From: Paenibacillus phytorum
Lineage (GTDB): Bacteria; Bacillota; Bacilli; Paenibacillales; NBRC-103111
DNA: 64,000 nucleotides
Direction of reading: 5' to 3'
Assembly (NCBI RefSeq): GCF_013141715.1
Contig: NZ_WHOA01000007.1
Span: forward strand, 1-64,000
Every line of letters starts with the position of its first letter. Within the stretch, counting starts at the first letter, position 1. Of this stretch, positions 1-7,899 are shown in pieces. A program made the translations under genes and the position numbers. The notes below the pieces were generated by a model. It was given only the letters and a program-made list of their open reading frames with translations, ran no database searches and was not told where the DNA came from.

Positions 1-84
1 AAATCCAATGGAATTATGAATTTCGTTCTGAATATCCATCCGAATGTCCCAGAATGTCAAAGGTCTTAAAGAGTTGGCTCGCGT

Positions 85-599
85 GCGAACCTTCAGGGGT
101 TCTCCCCACAAGATTCCGCACAAAAAAACACGATCCCGAAGGACCGCGTTTTTTCTAGTATGGAATCAAGGGGGATGTATGAATCTAGATTTAAATGGCT
201 GACGTAGAAAACTCGACGCAGACAAGCCTAGCGGTAGATTCAGACGCCGTGCTCCTGCACTTGAAGCTATTTCTTTGAAGTTGATTCATTCGCTCCGTCC
301 GCGCGGGCGAACCCTCGGGGTTCTCTCCCCCGATTCCATACAAAAAAACGCGATCCCGAAGGACCGCGTTTTTTCTAGTATGGAGCCTAGGGGGATGTAT
401 GAATCTAGATTTAAATGGCTGACGAAGAGACTCGACGCAGATAAACTTAGCGGTAGATTCAGACGCCGTGCTCCTGCACTTGAAGCTATTTCTTTGAAGT
501 TGATTCATTCGCTCCGTCCGCGCGGGCGAACCTTCGGGGTTCTCTCCCCCGATTCCATACAAAAAAACGCGATCCCGAAGGAACGCGTTTTTTCTAGTA
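85..599. repeat. about 220-bp tandem repeat carrying tRNA-Ala 3' ends and terminators
   Basis: Two full units (about 161-380 and 381-599) and a diverged partial unit (about 85-160) follow one another. Each ends with a bidirectional hairpin (AAAAACGCG...CGCGTTTTT type) and TTCTAGTATGG, then continues into a copy of the last 16 bases of the adjacent tRNA gene. That piece is exact at 161-176 and degenerate at 381-396; the functional copy is at 600-615. The duplication therefore started inside the T arm of tRNA-Ala and copied downstream sequence. Open frames on both strands here repeat with the unit and look non-coding. Confidence 0.85.
561..593 (-). terminator. terminator of the tRNA-Ala unit
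   Basis: Read on the minus strand, an ACGCG...CGCGT stem with one internal mismatch and a short TTCG loop is followed by seven T, seven bases past the tRNA discriminator. The two upstream repeat units carry near-identical hairpins. Confidence 0.8.
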
Positions 600-672
600 T
601 GGAATCAAGGGGGATCGAACCCCTGACCTCTTCGCTGCCAGCGAAGCGCTCTCCCAGCTGAGCTATGACCCC
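600..672 (-). tRNA. tRNA-Ala (anticodon GGC)
   Basis: The 73-nt cloverleaf read on the minus strand has acceptor GGGGTCA pairing with TGATTCC (two G-T pairs), a D arm GCTC..GAGC, an anticodon stem CTTCG/CGAAG with loop CTGGCAG, and a T arm AGGGG-TTCGATC-CCCCT. Anticodon GGC reads alanine GCC/GCU codons. The discriminator is A and CCA is not encoded. A promoter lies upstream and a terminator directly downstream, so it is an independent single-tRNA unit. Confidence 0.96.
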
Positions 673-704
673 TCAATGTCGCTCAATTAATGTCGACTTT
701 TCGT

Positions 705-733
705 ATTATACATGAATTATTCAGCTCTAGCAA
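705..733 (-). promoter_or_regulatory. promoter of tRNA-Ala
   Basis: On the minus strand TTGCTA (-35), a 17-bp spacer and TATAAT (-10) sit 33 bp upstream of the tRNA. The match to a vegetative sigma promoter is good. Confidence 0.7.
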
Positions 734-882
734 GCCCTGTGTCGGAGAATTTTCCTATAGTTTTTCTTCCATACATAGCCATTTGACGTTTCTGTTGCAA
801 AGAGCGGCAAACGTTGTTTTCAGCCGGTTATTCATGCTAACCTATTAAAATAAACTAGTTGATCGTTTGGGAGTGACGAAGA

Positions 883-1170
883 GTGTCGAATGCGGTGTTG
901 TATTGGGTTTTCTTAGGTGTAGCTTTTGTAATTCCGTTTGTTATCGGTGTGTGGTTAATGCGGAAAACGAATCGATTGGGATTCTCTTTCTGGATAACGA
1001 CAGCTTTGAATATTGTTATGACGTTGGCTGCTGCGTTTTGGTGGAAGTCTGTGACGGATGATCCGTTCCGCATGATGTTTGGGATGGCCTTTTATGGGGT
1101 ATCTGCAGTAAATCTGATGGTTATTGAATTTTTTGCTTTATTCAGCATTCGTAAGAAATTGAATCCTTAA
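883..1170 (+). CDS. small integral membrane protein, unknown
   Basis: A 95-aa protein with a GTG start (MSNAVLYWVF) and three hydrophobic segments at about residues 5-25, 36-53 and 65-87, separated by short charged turns such as RKTNR. I do not recognise the family. It ends 16 bp before the VanZ-like gene, on the same strand, so the two are probably co-transcribed and both act in the membrane. Confidence 0.7.
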   Translation: MSNAVLYWVFLGVAFVIPFVIGVWLMRKTNRLGFSFWITTALNIVMTLAAAFWWKSVTDDPFRMMFGMAFYGVSAVNLMVIEFFALFSIRKKLNP

Positions 1171-1186
1171 GGGGAATGATTCACTC

Positions 1187-1702
1187 ATGACGAAATCATA
1201 TTCATCATTTTATTATTATTTTTTCTTGACTGCTGCCGTCCTATGGATGGCGTTTATTTTTTTGAAGTCGGCAGAATCGTATCAGCAGCAAAGCTTACGG
1301 CCGCTGTTGGAATCCAAGCTTGCGGGCGTTCAACTGATGAACATATTCCCACATTGGGAGTTCTCCTATGACCACCAAAAGATCTCGTGGCAAGACCCCA
1401 TCGGTGCCATCGAGTTTTTCATAAGAAAAGCAGGGCATGTTAGCGAGTTCGCTATCCTTGCCCTGCTCTGGTCCTTAGCACTGCTGGCGAAGCCTGTAAA
1501 AGTGATCATGACACTGCTCACCTCCTCCATCATTTCGTTAGTTTATGCGGCTTCCGATGAATGGCATCAAACTTTTGTAAAGGGTCGAACGGGGCATGGG
1601 ATTGATGTTGCGGTCGATGCCATGGGTATACTTCTGGCAGTTCTCCTCGTCCTAGTGGTTCTTTGGATAAGAACTAGGATTAAACGAAGAAGAATAAGTT
1701 AG
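1187..1702 (+). CDS. VanZ-like family membrane protein
   Basis: A 171-aa protein with an N-terminal membrane segment (about 10-27) and three more C-terminal ones. It has the VanZ-family signature blocks RKAGHVSEFAILALL and ASDEWHQTFVKGRTGHGIDV followed by DAMG. VanZ of Enterococcus gives low-level teicoplanin resistance by an unknown route; most homologues, like this one, stand outside vancomycin clusters and have no assigned role. A basic tail (RIKRRR) ends the protein. Its 3' end overlaps a convergent small gene by about 23 bp. Confidence 0.9.
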   Translation: MTKSYSSFYYYFFLTAAVLWMAFIFLKSAESYQQQSLRPLLESKLAGVQLMNIFPHWEFSYDHQKISWQDPIGAIEFFIRKAGHVSEFAILALLWSLALLAKPVKVIMTLLTSSIISLVYAASDEWHQTFVKGRTGHGIDVAVDAMGILLAVLLVLVVLWIRTRIKRRRIS

Positions 1703-1829
1703 TTAGAAGCATGTAGACTTTTCTTTTTTTAATCGATTTCCATTTCCAATGCTCGCGAGCTTCGCTTTCCAAATCTTGCTGCTGCCATTGCATCAGCTTC
1801 TCGGATACGTATAGATCTGTAGGTTGCAT
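1680..1829 (-). CDS. 49-aa unknown small protein
   Basis: An ATG start preceded by GGAAGGTG opens a frame starting MQPTDLYVSEKLMQWQQQ, with a charged middle (ESEAREHWKWKSIKKRK) and a hydrophobic end (LLTNLFFFV). The ribosome binding site and its place in an otherwise empty gap support a real gene; no family is recognised. It converges with and overlaps the end of the VanZ-like gene. Confidence 0.5.
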   Translation of the reverse strand: MQPTDLYVSEKLMQWQQQDLESEAREHWKWKSIKKRKVYMLLTNLFFFV

Positions 1830-1943
1830 ACGGTTCACCTTCCTTTCTTTTCCTGTTAGATCTAGTTTACATCTAGAATAAGGGGAACAAAAAGAGTATA
1901 ATTCTCTTTAACTATTTCCCCTTTTATGGAAAGGATGTTGAGT

Positions 1944-3776
1944 ATGCAGCTTTTGACCCATTTCTTAGAGCTTCGAGCTAGTTTTGAACATGGGGTAGAA
2001 CATGAACCACAGCCTATAACGTTAGATGAATTGGCAGATAGATTGTATTGTACAACACGTAATGTAAAGATTTTGCTTAAAAAAATGATGGAGCAAGGCT
2101 GGGTATACTGGAAGCCTGGAAGAGGAAGAGGCAATGTCTCCGAGATTACGTTTCTTGTCTCCTCGGAGGATATGATTTCGAAGCAGGCGATGGAGTTGGC
2201 GGGCCGAGGCGATTATAAAGGGACGATTGAACTGATCCACCAATTGGGTAGAGGAGAGGCGCTGCAGGACTCTTTCATCGATTGGTTGTTCAGTTTTTTT
2301 GGTTATCGTGCAGTCGAACTTGAGGAGCGTTATAAGGACACACTGCGGTTTCCGGTCTATAAATGGCTGGTGACGTTGGATCCGGCGCACTCTTTTTATG
2401 CATTCGACTGCCATCTCATTAATCAAATCTTTGACACCCTGATTGTGTACAATCCGCAAACAACGATCTTTGAGCCCCATTTGGCGCATTATTGGGAAGT
2501 TAGCGAGGATGGCTTACATTACACGTTCTATTTGCGAAAAGGCGTACTGTTTCATCATGGCAGAGAGATGACGGCGCATGATGTTTTTTACACATTTTCG
2601 AGATTGAAGGAGCTTGGCCTCTCGGCGTGTCAAGGTTGGATGACCGAAACTATTGAGAATATGACGGTACTGAATCGAAGTGCGATTGCTATCGAGTTGA
2701 TGCAGCCGAATGTGCTCTTTTTGCAGCAGTTATCGCATTCCTCGATGGCCATCCTGCCGGAGGATATTTGTCGGGATAACGAGGGAATCTTCGGACGTAT
2801 GCCCATTGGGACAGGGCCTTTCAGGCTTGAACGAAATGATGATTATATCTGTAAACTTCGTGCTTTCGATGGTTATTTTGGGGTTAGGCCTCATCTGGAT
2901 CAAGTGGAAATCTGGCTTTTACCGCAGGATTTATCTGAAGTTGGCCCTAGTTGGGATATGGTGCAAGTACTTTGCGACCATACGAGTTCTCGTAAACCCG
3001 TTGGTGCTGTCGGTAAAGATACGGAATGGCATCAGATTGAGCAGTCGATTCTCGGCTGCAGCCTCCTTACTTTTAATCAGAATAAAAAAGGGCCTCAGCA
3101 GGATACTCGTTTCCGCAAAGCAATTGACCTGATCATCGATCGTGATCGAATGATTGAGGAGCTCGGAGGCTTCAGAGAAGCGCCTGCCAGCAGTTTTTTA
3201 CCGACGTTGGATCGCAAAGGCAAAGAAGCTGTCTCCGATTATCGTACTGATTTCGTTGAGGCTAAGCGCCTTCTTGATGAAATGGGGTATAACGGTGAGT
3301 TCCTTCACATGTACATATATAGTAACAACAACGAGGATGCGCTATGGATCTGTGAGCAGTGTTCCAAAGTTGGAATTAGGATTGAACTGACAACCCGGAG
3401 TAAGTCAGATATGATGGGGCTGGACACGATCCAAGAAGCAGATCTCATATTCTATCACATTTGTATGGAAAGCGATTATGACCTTCATATTATTCAGACG
3501 CTTAAGCAAAGCAACAGCTATGTCCGCGCCCATTTAAATAGCGAACAAATGGCTTGGGTTGATGCAGAAATCGATCAAATTCTCCAAAATGCAAGTCAAG
3601 AAGCGCGCATATGTAAGCTAAACGAGTTAATTGAAGTGCTTCAGGAGGAGAAATCGTTTCTGTTCGTGCTCCATCGTTCTCAGCAAACCACGTATCATGA
3701 TTCGATCAAGGGAGTGAGCATTAACGATTTGGGTTGGGTTGATTTTCGGAAAATATGGTTCACTCCAAGCGTTTGA
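1944..3776 (+). CDS. SgrR-family regulator (HTH plus solute-binding domain)
   Basis: About 610 aa. The first 110 residues form a winged-helix DNA-binding domain (LDELADRLYCTTRNVKILLKKM, then the wing GWVYWKPGRGRGN). The rest is a family-5 solute-binding fold as in peptide/nickel ABC receptors (FEPHLAHYWEVSEDGLHYTFYLRKGVLFHHG). There is no signal peptide, so it acts in the cytoplasm as a ligand-sensing transcription factor, like SgrR of E. coli. An in-frame ATG exists at 1926, but GGAAAGGA at 1928-1935 fits the ATG at 1944 better. No transporter is adjacent, so ligand and targets are unknown. Confidence 0.85.
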   Translation: MQLLTHFLELRASFEHGVEHEPQPITLDELADRLYCTTRNVKILLKKMMEQGWVYWKPGRGRGNVSEITFLVSSEDMISKQAMELAGRGDYKGTIELIHQLGRGEALQDSFIDWLFSFFGYRAVELEERYKDTLRFPVYKWLVTLDPAHSFYAFDCHLINQIFDTLIVYNPQTTIFEPHLAHYWEVSEDGLHYTFYLRKGVLFHHGREMTAHDVFYTFSRLKELGLSACQGWMTETIENMTVLNRSAIAIELMQPNVLFLQQLSHSSMAILPEDICRDNEGIFGRMPIGTGPFRLERNDDYICKLRAFDGYFGVRPHLDQVEIWLLPQDLSEVGPSWDMVQVLCDHTSSRKPVGAVGKDTEWHQIEQSILGCSLLTFNQNKKGPQQDTRFRKAIDLIIDRDRMIEELGGFREAPASSFLPTLDRKGKEAVSDYRTDFVEAKRLLDEMGYNGEFLHMYIYSNNNEDALWICEQCSKVGIRIELTTRSKSDMMGLDTIQEADLIFYHICMESDYDLHIIQTLKQSNSYVRAHLNSEQMAWVDAEIDQILQNASQEARICKLNELIEVLQEEKSFLFVLHRSQQTTYHDSIKGVSINDLGWVDFRKIWFTPSV

Positions 3777-3836
3777 TAAATCCTATAAAACTGGAAATAC
3801 TCTTCTTTATAAAAGGTAACATTAGGAGGGTATGAC

Positions 3837-4238
3837 ATGAGGAAAATTAAACAGGCAAACATTGTTCGCTTTACGGAACGCAATGATGTTCGGTGCGCCG
3901 ATGTTGAAGTTAAAGCCGATGGCATAAATGGGATTTTACTGGCTGAATTCACGGCCATGAAAGATAACGACTTTGACATGAGACATGTGTATCGCAAGGA
4001 AGCATCGAATGAAATCGACTGGTATGATAACAATTTACATGAGGCGTTTAAAGATGTTTCTGAGGAATTGTTCAACAACAAGGATATTGATAAAGAGTGG
4101 GGCGAGCGCGAGGCGTTCATTGAAGAGATCTTGTCGTTTGGTTCGATTCGTGAAGAGCTGGAAGAGCATTTTCGACGTACTCGCACAGCTTCGCTTTTTC
4201 ACACAGACGATGTGGAAGATCAGACCTTTTTACATTAA
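3837..4238 (+). CDS. conserved-type hypothetical protein, 133 aa
   Basis: A soluble, strongly acidic protein with AGGAGGG six bases before the ATG. It starts MRKIKQANIVRFTERNDVRC and has a Glu-rich helical C-terminal half. No motif allows a function to be named. It follows the SgrR-type gene by 60 bp on the same strand and may be co-transcribed with it. Confidence 0.7.
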   Translation: MRKIKQANIVRFTERNDVRCADVEVKADGINGILLAEFTAMKDNDFDMRHVYRKEASNEIDWYDNNLHEAFKDVSEELFNNKDIDKEWGEREAFIEEILSFGSIREELEEHFRRTRTASLFHTDDVEDQTFLH

Positions 4239-4248
4239 TAAAAAAAAA

Positions 4249-4265
4249 ACGACCCTTAAGGTCGT
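4249..4265 (-). terminator. terminator of the 87-aa membrane protein gene
   Basis: The minus-strand hairpin ACGACC-TTAAG-GGTCGT is followed by about ten T. The TAA stop of the gene lies inside the stem. Confidence 0.75.
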
Positions 4266-4516
4266 CTAGTATATGGTTCGTAGCGGCTTTCCATGGCGTG
4301 CCAGCGTGCGTTAGCCACGAAGAAACCTATGAAGAGGAAGACGAGAAGACGAATCGGTAGCCAAACCCATTTGAGCTCTTGAAAACTAAGAAATTCGATG
4401 ACGCTAAATAATAACGTGAGCCCGATGCCCCAAGGGAGCAGGCCGAACAGAATTAAATACTTGGATCTTCCCAGTTGTTTTCTTTTGTGCCAAATTTCTT
4501 TACGTGGATCGCTCAT
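4256..4516 (-). CDS. small two-helix membrane protein, unknown
   Basis: The 87-aa product starts MSDPRKEIWHKRKQLGRSKY; AAGGGAG lies nine bases before this ATG, favouring it over an upstream in-frame start. A basic N-terminus is followed by two hydrophobic spans (about 20-41 and 50-70) and a cytoplasmic-type tail. No family is recognised. Confidence 0.7.
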   Translation of the reverse strand: MSDPRKEIWHKRKQLGRSKYLILFGLLPWGIGLTLLFSVIEFLSFQELKWVWLPIRLLVFLFIGFFVANARWHAMESRYEPYTRRP

Positions 4517-4540
4517 CGATAAACTCCCTTTTTTCTTTTC

Positions 4541-4570
4541 ATTATAGCACCGCTTCAAAAAAATCTCGAA
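4541..4570 (-). promoter_or_regulatory. extended -10 promoter
   Basis: On the minus strand TGCTATAAT (extended -10; hexamer at 4541-4546) lies about 25 bp ahead of the 87-aa membrane protein start, with TTCGAG 18 bp upstream as a weak -35. Confidence 0.5.
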
Positions 4571-4608
4571 TGAGTGATCCATCTTTCAAATATATAGTAA
4601 CTAGTAGA

Positions 4609-4640
4609 AGCACTTGGCTAAAGGCTAGGTGCTTTTTATT
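4609..4640 (+). terminator. terminator-like hairpin without an obvious gene
   Basis: AGCACTTGGC and GCTAGGTGCT form a 10-bp stem (two wobble pairs) with a five-base loop, followed by TTTTTATTT on the plus strand. No plus-strand gene ends nearby; the closest ends 370 bp upstream. Confidence 0.55.
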
Positions 4641-4704
4641 TGAATAGGGATGACCAAACAAGGAAGATTATGGTAGGATAAGGAAGTCGAAAGGAGGGTT
4701 TATC

Positions 4705-5370
4705 GTGCTTATCAAAATACTTGTTTTCGGTTTATTATGGCGCCTTGTTGGCAATCCGTTCCTTGCTCTTCTTATTTTATTAGTTATTCTGTACGTGCTG
4801 GACAGAAGATTTGTCGGGTTAACGCCAAACATATTTAAACCATTTCAATTAAGCCGCAGAGCATCTAGATTGCGAAGTGACCTGCACGCTAATCCGCATA
4901 ATACGTCAGCAAAATTGGAGCTGGCAAGGATTCTAATCGAGCGCAAAAAGTTCAGCGAAGCGCTTCCCTACTTGGAACAAACTTTGTCTATTATGGAAGA
5001 ATCCGCAGACGTCCACTATGAGATTGGCCTCTGCCACCTTAAGCTAGGGGATCTCATTAAAGGTGAAAGCTATATGCTCAAAGCAGTAGAATTAAATCCA
5101 CGAGTCAAATTTGGTGAAGCTTATTTGCGACTTGGTGAAGCTTTGGCTCCATCATCCCCAAAGAGAGCGGCGCAATTCATCGAGCAATTCCGAGACCTGC
5201 ATTCTTCTTCGGTTGAAGCTTATTACCGTCTAGGCCAGCTGTACCAGCAGCTCGGCCGCGCAGAAGACGCCAAGCGCGCTTACCGCGAAGCGCTGGATAT
5301 TCACCGCGGCTTGCCGCGTTACAGCCGCAGACAGCAGCGGCGATGGGCGCTATTAGCCCGCTTTAAATGA
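4705..5370 (+). CDS. membrane-anchored TPR protein
   Basis: 221 aa from a GTG start with AAGGAGGG seven bases upstream. One or two hydrophobic N-terminal segments (about 3-33) anchor the protein. Tetratricopeptide repeats follow at about 62-215, with consensus stretches such as YEIGLCHLKLGDLIKGE and AYYRLGQLYQQLGRAEDAKR. TPR arrays bind partner proteins; the partner cannot be deduced here. The basic end (RYSRRQQRRW) is typical of cytoplasmic tails. Confidence 0.85.
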   Translation: MLIKILVFGLLWRLVGNPFLALLILLVILYVLDRRFVGLTPNIFKPFQLSRRASRLRSDLHANPHNTSAKLELARILIERKKFSEALPYLEQTLSIMEESADVHYEIGLCHLKLGDLIKGESYMLKAVELNPRVKFGEAYLRLGEALAPSSPKRAAQFIEQFRDLHSSSVEAYYRLGQLYQQLGRAEDAKRAYREALDIHRGLPRYSRRQQRRWALLARFK

Positions 5371-5373
5371 AAG

Positions 5374-5402
5374 AAGGTTCCGCTCAGTTGGCGGAACCTT
5401 TT
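5374..5402. terminator. bidirectional terminator
   Basis: AAGGTTCCGC-TCAGTTG-GCGGAACCTT, with TTTTCTTT on the plus side. It separates the convergent TPR and acyltransferase genes. Confidence 0.8.
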
Positions 5403-6436
5403 CTTTGTGCGCTCGTATACAGCCGCACGAGCAGCCAAGAGCCAAACAGTCCGATGAGAATCGACGCGACCGTGTGTAGATCGTACAGCCAGAGCTGCTC
5501 CTGATCTGGCGCGATGCGATCCCAAAGCGTCAGCAGCGCGGGATGCACGAGGTAGATACCGAAAGAAGCTCCGCCTAAGGCAGATAAAACGGTGCCAATT
5601 GGAGAACTGCTTTCCAGCAGATTACGACCCCATTGGACGCAGCATAGCGGGATCGCCATACAATAAAGGAGAAGAGCTAGCTCGAACCATGAATTTTCGA
5701 TAGATGCGAGCCCGTATTCATGGAGCAATAGCATCCCCACAAAAGCGACACCTGCTAGAAGAATGATGCTCCAAATCCAACTTTTATACCTTACAGACCA
5801 AGCAACAATCACCGCATAATGAATCCCCATGAAAGCACCGAAAGCAAAAAGGGCAGAATAGCTTAGAAACAGTGAGGCGTATTCTGGAATAGGATACATC
5901 CAGTGATGAAAGCAGTAGGCAGCTGCTTGAATCCCGATACCTATAGGAATAAGTCCTTGACGAAACCGATGAGACCGTCTAGCAGCCGTCATCATCAAGG
6001 GGAATAAGAGATAGAACTGAACAATAATGACCATATAATAGAGATGATAGCTGGCATTTCCCGACATAAGCAGTTTGATTACGTGTACGACGTCAAAACC
6101 AATGTTGCCATGAAAAATGAATTGATTGAATAGGTAGTAAAAAAGTGACCAAAGGACATAGGGGGTAAGAATTTTTCGCAAACGTTTTGTCCAGAAAACC
6201 CGCGACATTCCCGGCTCCCAGCGGTCGTAATACGTATAAAATAAGACAACACCACTGATCCAAATAAAGAGTGGAACAGTGAATAAACTAGCCTTGTTGA
6301 GAATGAAAAATACGGCATGAGATCCAGTTCCTAACGGTAGCTGAGTCGCGTCTGAAGTACTATGAATGACGAGAACTGCGATGATCGCTATAGCGCGCAC
6401 GATGTCGATTTCGGTAAGCTTGGGCCTTGATAACAT
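5384..6436 (-). CDS. acyltransferase family 3 membrane protein
   Basis: 350 aa, with AAAGGAGAG eight bases before the ATG. It has about ten membrane helices and the family-3 N-terminal signature EIDIVRAIAIIAVLVIHS with the catalytic-type His, then WISGVVLFYTYYDRW. These enzymes (OafA/YrhL/NodX group) move acyl groups onto surface polysaccharides or other extracellular acceptors. The acceptor is not evident, and no polysaccharide genes are adjacent. Confidence 0.88.
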   Translation of the reverse strand: MLSRPKLTEIDIVRAIAIIAVLVIHSTSDATQLPLGTGSHAVFFILNKASLFTVPLFIWISGVVLFYTYYDRWEPGMSRVFWTKRLRKILTPYVLWSLFYYLFNQFIFHGNIGFDVVHVIKLLMSGNASYHLYYMVIIVQFYLLFPLMMTAARRSHRFRQGLIPIGIGIQAAAYCFHHWMYPIPEYASLFLSYSALFAFGAFMGIHYAVIVAWSVRYKSWIWSIILLAGVAFVGMLLLHEYGLASIENSWFELALLLYCMAIPLCCVQWGRNLLESSSPIGTVLSALGGASFGIYLVHPALLTLWDRIAPDQEQLWLYDLHTVASILIGLFGSWLLVRLYTSAQRKGSAN

Positions 6437-6595
6437 GTCTACGACTCTCCTTTTTTCACTTTTTTCACTCTATCATGAAAGAAATGAGAGAACAATACGG
6501 TTGCCAAGAGAATCTTGATTGGCTTGACGCTCCCCCGCACCCGCGATAAACTGAGAGTAGAATGAACCAAGTGAGAGTCAAGAGGGTGAATGAAC

Positions 6596-6703
6596 GTGAG
6601 TTATGAATACGTCATGCAGGCTGTATTGTTAGTATTTCTGGTTATTATTACTTTTTTTGCAATGATGATTTGGACGAAATGGCGAAAAAGAGGACGGAGA
6701 TAG
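6596..6703 (+). CDS. 35-aa single-span membrane peptide
   Basis: A short frame (SYEYVMQAVLLVFLV, then a basic end TKWRKRGRR) with one hydrophobic helix. GAGGG lies nine bases before the GTG at 6596; the in-frame ATG at 6590 is too close to it. It ends four bases before the next gene, suggesting coupled translation. Function unknown. Confidence 0.55.
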   Translation: MSYEYVMQAVLLVFLVIITFFAMMIWTKWRKRGRR

Positions 6704-6707
6704 CCCC

Positions 6708-7139
6708 ATGTATTTTATTAACCATGAACAGATTAATCAAAGAATTCAGTTTCTGACCGCTTTAGCTGATGCTAGCAAGCAATTAGAAGAACAGTGGGCG
6801 AAAGGCACCAATGATCTTGTATGGCAGCTTGCGCAGGAACGTGTTCTGCATTTAGCGATAGAAACAGTGACAGATATAGGGAGCTTGCTGATCGATGCTT
6901 TTATACTAAGAGATGCTAGCAGCTATGAGGATATCGTGGGAATTGTCCATGGAGAAGGCGCTTATTCAGAAACATTGACCAAGACGCTGCTTCAGCTCGT
7001 GAAGCTCAGAAAGCCTCTTGTCCAGGATTATGTCGACTGGAACCGCCAGGAATTGAACCCGTTAATCCCGAAACTTCCAGCTGCTTTTGAAGAATTTGCA
7101 GGTAGTGTTCGAGCTTTTATTAAGAGTGAATTGGAATAA
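6708..7139 (+). CDS. yutE: DUF86/HepT-like protein (YutE family)
   Basis: 143 aa, all-helical, with the family blocks VLHLAIETVTDIGSLLIDAF and KLRKPLVQDYVDW. HepT toxins carry an R-x4-6-H-x-Y nuclease motif; here the His position is Gln (LVQDY), as I recall also for Bacillus YutE, so nuclease activity is doubtful. No MntA-type nucleotidyltransferase antitoxin gene is adjacent, which further argues against a toxin-antitoxin pair. The spacing to the upstream membrane peptide suggests a two-gene unit. Confidence 0.8.
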   Translation: MYFINHEQINQRIQFLTALADASKQLEEQWAKGTNDLVWQLAQERVLHLAIETVTDIGSLLIDAFILRDASSYEDIVGIVHGEGAYSETLTKTLLQLVKLRKPLVQDYVDWNRQELNPLIPKLPAAFEEFAGSVRAFIKSELE

Positions 7140-7223
7140 CATACATAGTTGTTTCTTAATTTACTTATTGTTAACAATGCTGTAAAATGAGACTTAAATG
7201 ACAGTTCCGAGGTAGGTGAGAGA

Positions 7224-7856
7224 GTGAATCATGCACTTGAGACATCCACGCGTAAAGTGATTCTTTCTATGCTCAAAACTCAGGGACCGCTAAGTGTCCA
7301 TGATATTTCCAAACAGCTCGGAATTACGGAAATGGCTGTCAGGCGTCATATCCATTCCTTGGAGAAGGATGATCTGCTCGAAACGAAGCTGGTTAGGCAA
7401 GCCATGGGAAGACCGTCTAACGTTTACACGCTAGCTCCTCAAGCAGATGAATTGTTTCCCAAGAAATACATGCAGTTGACGCTCGATTTGCTAGATGAAT
7501 TATTAGAAGGCGAAGGTCAGGAGAAGATCGAACGTCTTTTTGAAGGCAGGCAAGCTAAGCTTGAATCCCGGTATCAATCGCGTATGAGCGAGAAAAGCTT
7601 GGAAGAGCGGGTGGCTGAGTTAGCGCTTATTCAGAACGAGAATGGCTACATGGTGGACTGGTCACAGCTTGGTGAGGACGCGTATATGTTTAGTGAACAT
7701 AACTGTCCGATTACGCAGGTGGCGAATACTTTTGCACAAGCTTGTCAGTGTGAGTTAGCCTTGTTCCGGAATTTGCTTGACGCGAACGTGGAGCGAACGG
7801 AGTGTTTAGCGAAGGGTGCAAGCAAGTGTGTCTATATCATAAGTCAAAATAAATAA
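7224..7856 (+). CDS. SufR-like winged-helix regulator with Cys-rich domain
   Basis: 210 aa from a GTG start. The N-terminal DeoR/ArsR-type HTH (VHDISKQLGITEMAVRRHI, about 25-43) is followed by a wing (GRPSNVYTL) and a C-terminal sensor domain. Cys residues at 161, 174, 176, 194 and 202 lie in a SufR-like context (EHNCPI, ERTECLAKGASKC); SufR-type repressors bind an Fe-S cluster through such residues. No suf genes are nearby, so targets are unknown. The cluster assignment is inference from Cys spacing (C-x12-C is kept). Confidence 0.75.
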   Translation: MNHALETSTRKVILSMLKTQGPLSVHDISKQLGITEMAVRRHIHSLEKDDLLETKLVRQAMGRPSNVYTLAPQADELFPKKYMQLTLDLLDELLEGEGQEKIERLFEGRQAKLESRYQSRMSEKSLEERVAELALIQNENGYMVDWSQLGEDAYMFSEHNCPITQVANTFAQACQCELALFRNLLDANVERTECLAKGASKCVYIISQNK

Positions 7857-7890
7857 CCATCAACCTCGTATACGGAGGAAGATGGTTTTT
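7855..7890 (+). terminator. terminator of the SufR-like gene
   Basis: AACCATC...GATGGTT with an inner CTC/GAG helix, followed by seven T. Confidence 0.75.
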
Positions 7891-7899
7891 TTGTATGTC

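Noticed and set aside
191-661. Two open frames of 123 and 128 codons on opposite strands
   Set aside because: Both lie in the 220-bp tandem repeat and repeat internally with it; one runs through the tRNA gene. They follow from the duplication.
6708-7139. HepT-type toxin of a toxin-antitoxin pair
   Set aside because: The nuclease His is replaced by Gln and no MntA-like antitoxin gene is adjacent.
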